DNA from: Bradyrhizobium diazoefficiens
GTDB taxonomy: Bacteria > Pseudomonadota > Alphaproteobacteria > Rhizobiales > Xanthobacteraceae
Length of the DNA stretch: 64,000 bases
Direction of reading: 5' to 3'
Assembly: GCF_018129965.1 (NCBI RefSeq)
Contig: NZ_JAFCKW010000031.1
Coordinates: forward strand, 1-64,000
Shown here piece by piece: positions 8,549-16,516 of this stretch. Positions within the stretch are counted from its first letter, which is position 1. Each line of letters starts with the position of its first letter. The position numbers and the translations under genes are program-made. A model generated the notes under the pieces. It made no database searches, was not told the DNA's origin, and worked only from the letters and a program-made list of their open reading frames with translations.

Positions 8549-8580
8549 AATTGTTTCGTCGCAGAGGGGGCGACGAAACA
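8549..8580. promoter_or_regulatory. Inverted repeat upstream of the ECF sigma gene
   Basis: TGTTTCGTCG (8552-8561) and CGACGAAACA (8571-8580) form a perfect 10-bp inverted repeat with a nine-base loop. Read on the minus strand, the left arm is part of CGACGAAACAATT, also found at 7741-7753. It may be a regulator site or a pair of divergent promoter elements. Confidence 0.4.
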
Positions 8581-8702
8581 TTCGGGGTAAAAAAGCGTGG
8601 AATTTCAATATGCCGAAAATACGGGGAAGGGCGTTTGGCGTCGCTCTGAGCCGCCGGAACGTATTTTCGGCTTTTGCGTTCGGTCGTGCCAAGCCCACCG
8701 CC

Positions 8703-8842
8703 GTCGTCCCGGGGCGCGAAGCGAACCCGGGACCCATAGTCCCAGGGAGCAGTTTGGCGAAGACTCGGAGTTACCAGCCCGGCGTCATGACCACTCCCTG
8801 TGGCTATGGATCCCGGGCTCGCTGCGCGCCCCGGGATGACAG
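8703..8842. repeat. Palindromic intergenic repeat (GTCGTCCCGGG...CCCGGGATGAC type)
   Basis: Outer arms GTCGTCCCGGGGCGCGAAGC and GCGCGCCCCGGGATGAC enclose a second pair around CCCATAGTCCCAGGGAG and CTCCCTGTGGCTATGGATCC. This second element family also occurs at 25146-25284, 43288-43420 and 56233-56367. No gene is seen in 8581-8862. Confidence 0.8.
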
Positions 8843-8862
8843 CGGCACTTGCTGCTCGCCCG

Positions 8863-9600
8863 CTATGCCTTCTCGCCCACCGGCGAGAACAGATAGCCGC
8901 CGCCGCGGATGGTGCGGATCACGGCGGGCTTGGTCGGGTCGGGCTCGATCTTGCGGCGGATGCGCATGATGCGCAGGTCGACGGCGCGGTCGAAGGCTTC
9001 GGCATCGCGCGCATTGGCCAATTCCAGCAGCCGCTCGCGCGACAGCACGCGCTTTGGATTGGCTGCGAACACCTTCAGCAGCCCGAACTCGGACGCGGTC
9101 AGCGGATGCTCGTTGCCCTCGTCGTCGCGCAGCGCCTGGGCTTCGAGGTCGAGCCATTTGGTGCCGAAGCGCACCAGCTGGTCCTTGTCGGATTTCGCAG
9201 CCGCGGCTTCGGCCGGGGCGGCCTTCGCCGGCGTGCTCCGGCGCAGCACCGAGCGGATCCGCGCCATCAGCTCGCGCAGCTCGCAGGGCTTTGCGACGTA
9301 GTCGTCGGCGCCGAGCTCGAGGCCGACCACGCGGTCGATCGGGCTCGCGGTCGCCGTCAGCATGATGACGGGCACGTTGATGCGGCTCTTGAGGTCGCGG
9401 ATGATCGACAGGCCGTCTTCCTCGGGCATGTTGAGGTCGAGCACGACGAGATCGGGCATGCCGCCGTCGATCGCGGCGCGCAGGGACTTGCCGCCGTCGC
9501 ACAGGGTCACGGTGAAGCCGTGCATCTTGAGGTAATCGCCGACCATTTCCCGGGCCGGGGCCTCGTCGTCGACGATCATGATGTGCGGGCTTTGGGTCAT
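8863..9600 (-). CDS. OmpR-family response regulator
   Basis: A 245-aa two-domain regulator. The receiver domain (residues 1-120) has the acidic pocket D11-D12, phospho-acceptor D55 (VVLDLNMPE) and K104. The winged-helix DNA-binding domain occupies about residues 145-240, ending RTIRGGGYLFSPVGEKA, as in OmpR/TorR-type proteins. It is the last gene of a minus-strand signalling operon: the hybrid kinase stops ten bases upstream and overlaps the sensor kinase before that. It is the probable transcriptional output of that pathway. The linker (about residues 124-140) is Ala/Lys-rich. Confidence 0.93.
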   Translation of the reverse strand: MTQSPHIMIVDDEAPAREMVGDYLKMHGFTVTLCDGGKSLRAAIDGGMPDLVVLDLNMPEEDGLSIIRDLKSRINVPVIMLTATASPIDRVVGLELGADDYVAKPCELRELMARIRSVLRRSTPAKAAPAEAAAAKSDKDQLVRFGTKWLDLEAQALRDDEGNEHPLTASEFGLLKVFAANPKRVLSRERLLELANARDAEAFDRAVDLRIMRIRRKIEPDPTKPAVIRTIRGGGYLFSPVGEKA

Positions 9601-9610
9601 GGTCTCCGGG

Positions 9611-11356
9611 TCACGGCATCTCGGTCGCGGGCAGGGTGATGGTGAAGGTCGATCCCTTGTTGGGGCCGTCGCTCTCGGCCGTCACCTCGCCGCCATGCAT
9701 GTCGATAATACGCTTGACGATGGACAACCCAAGCCCGGTCGAGCTCTCGCCGGCGGTCGGCTTGGCCGACAGCCGCTGGAACCGGCCGAACAGGCGCCCG
9801 AGGTCCTCCGGCGACAGGCCGGCGCCCTCGTCGCTGACGCGCACGATGGTGTCGCCGGCATCATGGGTGACCGCGACGGTAATCTTGCCGCCGATTGGCG
9901 AGTATTTGACGGCGTTGCTGATGAGGTTGTCGATCGCTTCGCGAATGCGGTCGGTGTCGCACATGGTGACGACGTTGGGCGGCGCGGTCACGCTGATCGC
10001 CTGCTGCTTGTTGAAAGCGAGCGGCTGGTTGGCCTCGGCGACCTCCTTGACCAGCGCTGCGACGTCGACCGGCTCGCGGCGGATGGTGATGTCGAAGGCA
10101 TCCGCCATCGCGTCCGAGATCAAATGGTCGACCATCGTGGTCAGGCGCTTGGTCGCGTCGCGGATGTGATCGACCTGGGCGGCGACGCCGCTCGACGACG
10201 CGCCGGTCGCGATCAGCTCCTTCAACATCTCTGTGCGGCCGAGGATGACGCCGAGCGGGTTCTTCAGGTCGTGCGCGACGGTGCCGAGGATCTCGTTCTT
10301 GAATCCGTTGGCGCGCTGCAGCCGCAGCCATTGCGCCGAGAGGCGGCGGTTGGCCTGCATCAGGGCGCGGGTGCGCTGGGCGACGCGGTCTTCCAGCTGG
10401 GTGTTGGCGTCCTGGAGCTGCTGGTAGAGGATGACGTTGTCGAACGCGATCGAGAGCCGGCTGGAAAAGATCTCGACCAGCGAGCGGTCGGTCTCCGACA
10501 GCTCGCGCTCGGCCTGCAGCAGCACCACCACCTCGCGTCCGCTGCCGGTGCGCAAATAAATCACGCTGCGGTGGTCGGCGAATTCGTTCTTGCGGCGCTG
10601 GAAGGCCTCTTCCACCATCTGGCGCAGTTCGGGGTCGAGCGCCTTGGACGACGTCATGCCGATGAAGCGGCTGTAGCAGCCGCTGCCGGCGAGCACCGCC
10701 AATTCGGGATCGACGCCGCCATTGTCGCGCAGCACCAGGATGCCGGCGCAATCGACATTGAGCAGCGAGGCGAGCTGGGTCAGCACGCCCTCGGCAAGCC
10801 GCTGCATCGACTTGAAGTCGTACAGCGTCGAGGCGGCATCGATGATGATCTCGAGCCCGCGCCGCGTCTGCACCATGCGCTCGAGCTGCTGATAGGAGCG
10901 CAGCGCCGCGGTCAGCGAGGTGAACAGCTTGTCGGCGGTGAGCTCGGTCTTGGCCTTGTAATCGTTGATGTCGTACTGCACGATCACGCGACGCTCCGGC
11001 GCCTGGCCCGGCTGCCCGGTCCGCAGGATGATGCGCACGGTCTCGTTGTGCAGCTCGTTGCGGATGTATTCGACCAGCTCCAGCCCGGCGACGTCGGTCT
11101 CCATGATGACGTCGAGCAGCACGGCGGCGATGTCGCCATGCGCGGCCATCAGCTTGCGCCCCTCCGCGGCGGAATAGGCCGAGAGGATCTCGAGGCCGAA
11201 GCCGTTGAGATTGTAGTCCGAGAGCGCGAAACGCGTCCCGTCATGCACGGCCGGATCGTCGTCGATGACGGCGATCTTCCATTTCCGGGCGTCCGTGTCC
11301 TCCGGCGCGGTGCCGGTATCGTCGATCAGGTGGAGGACATCGTCCTGTTCGGCCAT
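9611..11356 (-). CDS. REC-DUF3369-histidine kinase hybrid
   Basis: A 581-aa cytoplasmic protein with no membrane segment. It contains an N-terminal receiver domain (acidic D32-D34, phospho-acceptor D82 in VLLDVIMETD), a central DUF3369/GAF-like region (about residues 160-320) and a C-terminal kinase. The kinase has an H-box GTVAHDLKNPLG near residue 365, an N-box DNLISNAVKYSP, a DEGAGL G1 box and TGLGLSIVKR. A receiver fused ahead of a kinase suggests it is itself phosphorylated by the upstream membrane sensor and passes the signal to the downstream OmpR-type regulator. The start overlaps the upstream kinase gene by 31 bases. The ordered phosphorelay is inference. Confidence 0.9.
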   Translation of the reverse strand: MAEQDDVLHLIDDTGTAPEDTDARKWKIAVIDDDPAVHDGTRFALSDYNLNGFGLEILSAYSAAEGRKLMAAHGDIAAVLLDVIMETDVAGLELVEYIRNELHNETVRIILRTGQPGQAPERRVIVQYDINDYKAKTELTADKLFTSLTAALRSYQQLERMVQTRRGLEIIIDAASTLYDFKSMQRLAEGVLTQLASLLNVDCAGILVLRDNGGVDPELAVLAGSGCYSRFIGMTSSKALDPELRQMVEEAFQRRKNEFADHRSVIYLRTGSGREVVVLLQAERELSETDRSLVEIFSSRLSIAFDNVILYQQLQDANTQLEDRVAQRTRALMQANRRLSAQWLRLQRANGFKNEILGTVAHDLKNPLGVILGRTEMLKELIATGASSSGVAAQVDHIRDATKRLTTMVDHLISDAMADAFDITIRREPVDVAALVKEVAEANQPLAFNKQQAISVTAPPNVVTMCDTDRIREAIDNLISNAVKYSPIGGKITVAVTHDAGDTIVRVSDEGAGLSPEDLGRLFGRFQRLSAKPTAGESSTGLGLSIVKRIIDMHGGEVTAESDGPNKGSTFTITLPATEMP

Positions 11357-13404
11357 TGAGCAGTCCCGTCAGTCTCTTTGCTTTGCGCGCCGCCCTTGGC
11401 GACCCGGGGCATGATAATGCGAAAAGTAGTGCCTTGTCCCAGCTTGGATTCCAGCATCATGCGTCCGCCGAGCTGCTGGGTCACGAGGTTATAGACGATA
11501 TGGAGGCCAAGTCCCGTGCCTCCTTCATTGCGCCTGGTGGTAAAGAATGGGTCAAAGGCCTGGCGCTGGACGTCGGGGGTCATGCCGGCCCCGTCGTCGG
11601 CGAAGATGATCTCGATGTCGTCGGTCCCGCGCGGCCGCGCCGAGATCGTGATGGTGCCGGCGCGCCCGTCGGCGAAGGCGTGGTTGGCGGCGTTGAGGAA
11701 CAGATTGGTCAGGATCTGGCCGTAGGCGCCGGGATAGCCGTCCAGCAGCAGCCCCTCGGGCACGTCGACCTTTAATGTGATCGGCGAGCGTTTCAGCACC
11801 GGCTTCAGGCTGGCGATGATCTGGTCGGTGGCTTCGCTCAGCGAGAACTGCCGCCGCTCGGCATGGGAGCGGTCGACCGCGACCTGCTTGAACGACTGGA
11901 TCAACTCGCCCGCGCGCGTCAGGTTGACGACGAGCTGCTGCGAGGCGTCGCGCGAGGACTGCACGAATTCCTCCAGCTGCGAGCGGCGCAGCGCCCCGTC
12001 GCCCCTCAGCTGGGCCTCGAAGATCTCGCTGCGCCGGGCAAAGCTGGAGGCCACCGTGAGGCTGATGCCGATCGGGTTGTTGACCTCGTGGGCGACGCCG
12101 GCGACGAGTCCGCCGAGCGCGGCCAGCCGTTCGGCGTCGATCAAATTCTGCTGCGCGGCGTTGAGTTCGAGCAGCGCGCTCTCGGCCTTCTCCTTGGACG
12201 CCCGCAGCTCGTCCTCGGTCTGGCGCTTCGCGATCGCGTTCTCGCGGAACACCTCCACCGCGCGTGCCATCGCCCCGACTTCGTCGCGAGCGCGCGTGCC
12301 CTGCACCTCGCGGTCGAGGTCGCCGACCGCGATCGCGCGCATCGCGGACATGATCTGCTGCAGCGGCAGCCGGATCGACAGCGCGATCAGCACGCCGGCG
12401 GTGAGAATGATGCCGAGGAAGATCACCGCGATGGACAGGACACGGCGGGAAATGTCCGCCAGCGTGCGGTCGAAGGTCTCCTGCGCCTTCTGCTCGCGCT
12501 GGCGCATCTTGGTCGAGAGATCGTCGATGGCGCCGATCGCCTCCGCCTGGCTGGCGTCGATGGTGTTGCGCAGCAGCTCGGTGCGGTTCGTCAGCTGCTC
12601 GGAGAGTTTTGCAAAGCCCTCGCGCATCGCCATGGTGCGGGCTGCGAGCCGTTGCAGCGCCATGCGCTGGAGATCGTTGTCGGCAAGGTCGATCATGACC
12701 GGAACGGTCTTCTCGATCGTTTCGGTGTTGCGGCGCGCATCGTCGGCCGCACCCGGCGACTGCGACAGATAATAGGAATTGGCCGCGACCAGCATCGCGG
12801 TGAAGGCCTCGCGCGACTTGCCGAGCGAGGGCCAGATCAGCGCGTCGCGATGGCCGGTGGCGCCCTCGATGATGGAATAGAGGCCGGCCATGTCCCGGGC
12901 CGGGGCCTGCACCTGCTCCTCATAGGTCCTGGCGATGGTGGCCTGCACGCTGCGCAGCTCGCCAAATCCGTTGAGGAAGCGGTCTGTGGTGCGCTCCAGC
13001 TCCTCGACCGAGCCTGCCAGCATCGGGTCCTTGGCGGCGCGGTTGGTCAGCGTGCCCAGCACGGCCTCGCGCAGCAGCAGGATCTCGGCGAACAGGTCCG
13101 GGCTCGGCTGGTTGATGTAGCGGTGGATCAGGTTCTGCAGCCGCCCGGTCTCGCTTTCGAGCAGCGCCAGGATGCGGTCGGATTCGCGCACCTGGCGCAC
13201 GTCGTCCCAGGCCGAGCCCAGCACCTGCGAGCCGTTCCAGATCAGCGCCACCAGCACCACCACCACGGCGGAGTTCAGCGCCGCAATCGACAGGATGCGC
13301 CAGCGGATCGGCACCGCCCGCAGCGCGCCGACCAGACGCGCGCGCAGCCGCCCGATCGGGCCGGGCGGCCGGTCTGCGTGCTCGCTGTGTCCGGGTGCTG
13401 CCAA
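11326..13404 (-). CDS. Membrane sensor histidine kinase with TorS-like periplasmic helical domain
   Basis: A 692-aa membrane kinase. TM1 is at about residues 37-57 and TM2 at about 321-345. Between them lies a long, mostly helical periplasmic region of about 265 residues like that of TorS-type sensors. HAMP follows, then a coiled coil (RQTEDELRASKEKAESALLEL), an H-box GVAHEVNNPIG and a HATPase domain with NLFLNAANHAF and GGTGLGLHIV. The best start is a TTG (LAAPGHSEH) seven bases after the stop of a 45-aa gene, with GAGTGAGG before it. Start choice is the least certain part. It lacks its own receiver domain, which the next gene supplies. Confidence 0.9.
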   Translation of the reverse strand: MAAPGHSEHADRPPGPIGRLRARLVGALRAVPIRWRILSIAALNSAVVVVLVALIWNGSQVLGSAWDDVRQVRESDRILALLESETGRLQNLIHRYINQPSPDLFAEILLLREAVLGTLTNRAAKDPMLAGSVEELERTTDRFLNGFGELRSVQATIARTYEEQVQAPARDMAGLYSIIEGATGHRDALIWPSLGKSREAFTAMLVAANSYYLSQSPGAADDARRNTETIEKTVPVMIDLADNDLQRMALQRLAARTMAMREGFAKLSEQLTNRTELLRNTIDASQAEAIGAIDDLSTKMRQREQKAQETFDRTLADISRRVLSIAVIFLGIILTAGVLIALSIRLPLQQIMSAMRAIAVGDLDREVQGTRARDEVGAMARAVEVFRENAIAKRQTEDELRASKEKAESALLELNAAQQNLIDAERLAALGGLVAGVAHEVNNPIGISLTVASSFARRSEIFEAQLRGDGALRRSQLEEFVQSSRDASQQLVVNLTRAGELIQSFKQVAVDRSHAERRQFSLSEATDQIIASLKPVLKRSPITLKVDVPEGLLLDGYPGAYGQILTNLFLNAANHAFADGRAGTITISARPRGTDDIEIIFADDGAGMTPDVQRQAFDPFFTTRRNEGGTGLGLHIVYNLVTQQLGGRMMLESKLGQGTTFRIIMPRVAKGGAQSKETDGTAQWPNRTMSST

Positions 13405-13410
13405 ACGGCC

Positions 13411-13548
13411 TCACTCCACCTTGCTGCCGGCAGAGCCGAGGTCGCGCGCAACGATGCCCGTCACGCCCATGCCCATCGGGACTATGGCGATCAGCGCGAC
13501 GAAAACCACCCCGGTCCGCGAGAGTTCGGCACGGTTCAACACTGGCAC
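13411..13548 (-). CDS. 45-aa single-pass membrane protein leading the kinase operon
   Basis: A short open frame reading MPVLNRAELSRTG and continuing through one hydrophobic segment (about residues 13-33) to GSAGSKVE and a TGA. It starts at GTG with GAGGGG six bases upstream and stops six bases before the sensor kinase start, so it looks like the first gene of that operon. I do not recognise a family. Its size, one helix and tight spacing suggest a small accessory of the sensor kinase, but that is inference. An in-frame GTG two codons later is an alternative start. Confidence 0.55.
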   Translation of the reverse strand: MPVLNRAELSRTGVVFVALIAIVPMGMGVTGIVARDLGSAGSKVE

Positions 13549-13766
13549 ACTCAACCCCTCGGTGATGAAGTCTATGGCGGGACCAAAAGGTTCAACGCAA
13601 TCTAGCAGATGGTTAAATCAACACCATCCCGCGCGGCGTCGTCCGATTGTGCGACGCGGCCGATCGTCATTCCTGATTGAATCCGCAAGGGCGCGGCTTT
13701 AAGCAGGTCGCGGGCAAGCGTGGCGCCCCAAGGGCCGCACTTTGTTTGCGCGAGACAGGATCATCG

Positions 13767-15095
13767 ATGCTGATGCCGGCACGGCGCCTTCTGCAGATCG
13801 TTGCCGCCGCGGCGGCCCTCACGCTCACCGCGCGGGCTGACGCCGCCACCGACATCGCGTGGTGGCACGCCATGTCCGGCGAACTCGGCCGGCAATTGGA
13901 AAAGCTCGCCACCGATTTCAACGCCTCGCAGTCGGATTACCGCATCGTGCCCACCTACAAGGGCAACTACACCGAGACGGTGACCGCTGCGATCTTCGCT
14001 TTTCGCTCGCGCAGCCAGCCCGCGATCGTCCAGGTCAACGAGGTCGCCACCGCGACCATGACCGCGGCCAGGGGTGCGATCTATCCCGTCTACAGCCTGA
14101 TGCGCGACATGAACGAGCCGTTCGCGCTGGCCGATTATCTCCCCGCGGTCTCCGGCTATTACACCGATGCGGCCGGCAATCTGCTGTCGTTCCCGTTCAA
14201 TTCGTCGACGCCGATCCTGTACTACAACAAGGCCATGTTCCGCGATGCGGGCCTCGATCCGGAGACGCCGCCGAAGACCTGGCCGGAGCTCGGGCTTGCC
14301 GCAAAGCGGCTGCGCGATCGCGGCGCGGTGTGCGGCTTCACCACGTCCTGGCCGTCGTGGATCCACATCGAGAATTTATCTGCCTTCCACAATCTGCCGC
14401 TGGCGAGCCGCGCCAACGGCTTTGCCGGGCTGGATGCGGAGCTGACCATCAACAATCCGCTTCTCGTCAGGCACGTCGCCCAGCTCGCCGAATGGCAGAA
14501 GACCAAACTGTTCGACTATAGCGGCCGCGGCCAGTCGGCCGAGCCGCGTTTCCAGAACGGCGAATGCGGCATCTTCATCGGCTCCTCGGCGACGCGTGCC
14601 GACATCAAGGCCAACTCGAAGTTCGAGACCGGCTACGGCATGATGCCGTACTGGCCCGATGTCGCGGGTGCGCCGCAGAACTCGATCATCGGCGGCGCCA
14701 CGCTGTGGGTGCTGCGCGACCGGCCGCGCGAGGAATACAAGGGCGTGGCGCGGTTCTTCGCCTATCTGTCGCAGCCCGGCGTGCAGGCCGCCTGGCACCA
14801 GAACACCGGCTATCTGCCCGTCACCCGCGCCGCTTTCGAACTGACGCGTGCGCAGGGATTTTACGCGCGCAATCCGGGCACGGCGATCTCGTTCGAGGAG
14901 ATCACGCTGCATCCGCCGACCGAGAATTCGAAGGGCGTCCGGCTCGGCTCCTTCGTGCTGATCCGTGGCGCGATCGAGGACGAACTGGAGCAGGCCTTCA
15001 CCGGCCAGAAGAGCGCGCAAGCCGCGCTCGATGCCGCGGTCGAGCGCGGCAACAAGATACTGCGCCAGTTCGAGCGCGCCAGTCCGGACCGGTAG
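13767..15095 (+). CDS. UgpB-type extracellular solute-binding protein (family 1)
   Basis: A 442-aa periplasmic binding protein, signal peptide about residues 1-27 (ending ADAATDIAWW). The IAWWHAMSGELGRQ opening, NYTETVTAAIFAFR and PFNSSTPILYYNK patterns are those of UgpB, which binds sn-glycerol-3-phosphate. Start is the ATG of MLMPARR, with AGGA seven bases upstream. No permease or ATPase gene adjoins it, so it is an orphan here. It diverges from the kinase operon across about 220 bases. It may serve a transporter elsewhere or present a ligand to the neighbouring TorS-like sensor. The family is sure; the ligand is not. Confidence 0.85.
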   Translation: MLMPARRLLQIVAAAAALTLTARADAATDIAWWHAMSGELGRQLEKLATDFNASQSDYRIVPTYKGNYTETVTAAIFAFRSRSQPAIVQVNEVATATMTAARGAIYPVYSLMRDMNEPFALADYLPAVSGYYTDAAGNLLSFPFNSSTPILYYNKAMFRDAGLDPETPPKTWPELGLAAKRLRDRGAVCGFTTSWPSWIHIENLSAFHNLPLASRANGFAGLDAELTINNPLLVRHVAQLAEWQKTKLFDYSGRGQSAEPRFQNGECGIFIGSSATRADIKANSKFETGYGMMPYWPDVAGAPQNSIIGGATLWVLRDRPREEYKGVARFFAYLSQPGVQAAWHQNTGYLPVTRAAFELTRAQGFYARNPGTAISFEEITLHPPTENSKGVRLGSFVLIRGAIEDELEQAFTGQKSAQAALDAAVERGNKILRQFERASPDR

Positions 15096-15131
15096 CGATC
15101 TTGGCTCCCTGCAAACCGCGAATGAGGTGCG

Positions 15132-15258
15132 CTCCCTCCCCCGCCTGCGGGGGAGGGCTGGGGAGAGGGTTGTCTCCGCAACGGGACAATCCCCCAGAGG
15201 AGAGAACCCTCACCCGCGCCTTCGGCGCGACCTCTCCCGCAAGCCAAGCGGGCGAGGT
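15132..15258. repeat. Long inverted-repeat intergenic element
   Basis: Ordered blocks CTCCCTCCCCCGCCTGCGGG, TTGTCTCCGCAACGGGACAA and CTCTCCCGCAAGCCAAGCGG match the element at 7439-7592. It fills most of the space between the UgpB-type gene and the kinase-like gene. Confidence 0.8.
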
Positions 15259-15317
15259 GCACCGCCTCTCTCGGCTTGCACTGAATCAATCAAACTTGCT
15301 GCAATGAGTGAACGCAC

Positions 15318-16277
15318 ATGACTATCGCTCCGTCGCTACAGCTGCCGGCCTTTGCCGACATCGAAAGCTTCCGCGCCTTCCGCTCCGATCCGCCGCAATG
15401 GCTCCCCATCGCGCTCGATATCGCCCGCAGCCACGGTCTCGATACCGGCGCGCCGCATGTGTTTGCGACCGGCACCAATCTCGTCGTCGGGCTCGGCGAC
15501 CAGCTGATCCTGAAGATCTTCCCGCCGCTGCTCCGCGCGCAATTCGTCTCCGAGCGCGGGTCGCTGACGCAGCTGGCCGGACATCTTCAATTGCCGATCC
15601 CCGAGATCGTCGCGGAGGGCATGCGTGACGGCTGGCCCTACCTCGTCATCACCCGCCTCGCCGGCACACTTGGCTCGGACGTCTGGCCACACCTGGCGGA
15701 ACACCAGAAAGAGCGCGTGTTGCGCCAGATCGGCGAGACCATCGCCGCCGTGCAAGCCGCGCCGCTCGGACCGCTCGCACAGATCGAACCGCGCTGGGAC
15801 GACTTCATGCGCCAACAGATGCAGGGCTGCCGTGCGCGGCACACCCGTCTCGGCCTCGCGCCGAAATTCCTCGCCGGCCTCGACGATCTCCTGAACGACG
15901 CCGCCACCCTGATCCCGATGGATGCCCCGCCGGTGATCCTGATCGGCGAATACATTCCGGAGAACTTTCTGCTCGCCTGTCGCGGCGACGCGTGGTCGCT
16001 CGCCGGCCTGTTCGATTTCGGCGACGTGCTGGCGGGATGGCGCGACTACGATCTGCTCGGCCCCAGCGCCTTCATGGCGGCGGGCCACCCGGGCCGCGTG
16101 CGCAGCCTGCTCGCAGGTTTTGGTTACGCGAAGCCGGATTACGCCCTCAAACGCCGGCTGATGGCCTTGATGCTTCTGCATCGCGCCAGCGACCTCAACA
16201 GCCACATCTGCATCGAAGGCTGGCAGGTGAGGGCGGACGATATGGTCGAACTGCAGGAGCTGATCTGGGCGGGATGA
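15318..16277 (+). CDS. Phosphotransferase-family (APH/choline-kinase fold) protein
   Basis: A 319-aa protein with the aminoglycoside/homoserine-kinase-like fold. The nucleotide-binding Lys lies in QLILKIFPP near residue 73 and the second metal-binding site is LFDFGDVLAGWRDYD. The usual HGDxxxxN catalytic loop reads IGEYIPEN, so the Asp base is a Glu and the His is absent. A Gly-Glu-Tyr version of this loop occurs in a subset of bacterial phosphotransferases, so it may still be active. Substrate is unknown and antibiotic resistance should not be assumed. It stands alone between a repeat and the sigma-54 promoter of the next operon. Confidence 0.7.
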   Translation: MTIAPSLQLPAFADIESFRAFRSDPPQWLPIALDIARSHGLDTGAPHVFATGTNLVVGLGDQLILKIFPPLLRAQFVSERGSLTQLAGHLQLPIPEIVAEGMRDGWPYLVITRLAGTLGSDVWPHLAEHQKERVLRQIGETIAAVQAAPLGPLAQIEPRWDDFMRQQMQGCRARHTRLGLAPKFLAGLDDLLNDAATLIPMDAPPVILIGEYIPENFLLACRGDAWSLAGLFDFGDVLAGWRDYDLLGPSAFMAAGHPGRVRSLLAGFGYAKPDYALKRRLMALMLLHRASDLNSHICIEGWQVRADDMVELQELIWAG

Positions 16278-16455
16278 TCGGGCAGTTCCCGTCCTGCTCA
16301 ATTCGAGAGCGCGCTTTTTTATAGCCTAATTTGAGAGCAAAATCGCATCTTTGTATGCAATTGACGCGGTTGCCCAAGCTTTGGTCAAGAGGGAATCGAG
16401 CGAATATATTTAATTATATCATGCACTTAGGAGTATAATAACGACTCATTAAGCC

Positions 16456-16472
16456 TTGGCACGAACCTTGCG
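16456..16472 (+). promoter_or_regulatory. Sigma-54 (RpoN) promoter candidate
   Basis: TTGGCACGAACCTTGCG matches the -24/-12 consensus, with GG and GC exactly ten bases apart. It lies about 45 bases before the ATG of the peptide-type binding protein. This predicts activator-dependent transcription of the transporter and ureide operon. The rest of the 16278-16516 spacer is AT-richer and holds no gene. Confidence 0.75.
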
Positions 16473-16516
16473 AATCCCCGTTCCAACCAGAAACTTTTTG
16501 AGTTGGAGCATTCCCG

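Noticed and set aside
9578-11359. A 593-codon plus-strand open frame opposite the hybrid kinase
   Set aside because: Antisense shadow; the minus-strand protein has intact receiver and kinase motifs, while this one has none.
15318-16277. Calling the phosphotransferase an aminoglycoside resistance gene
   Set aside because: The fold is shared by many small-molecule kinases and the catalytic loop is atypical; nothing here supports a resistance function.
16345-16358. GCAT-N6-ATGC dyad as an NtrC site for the transporter operon
   Set aside because: Distance to the sigma-54 promoter is suitable, but the arms do not match the GCAC/GTGC core of NtrC sites, so it is not listed.
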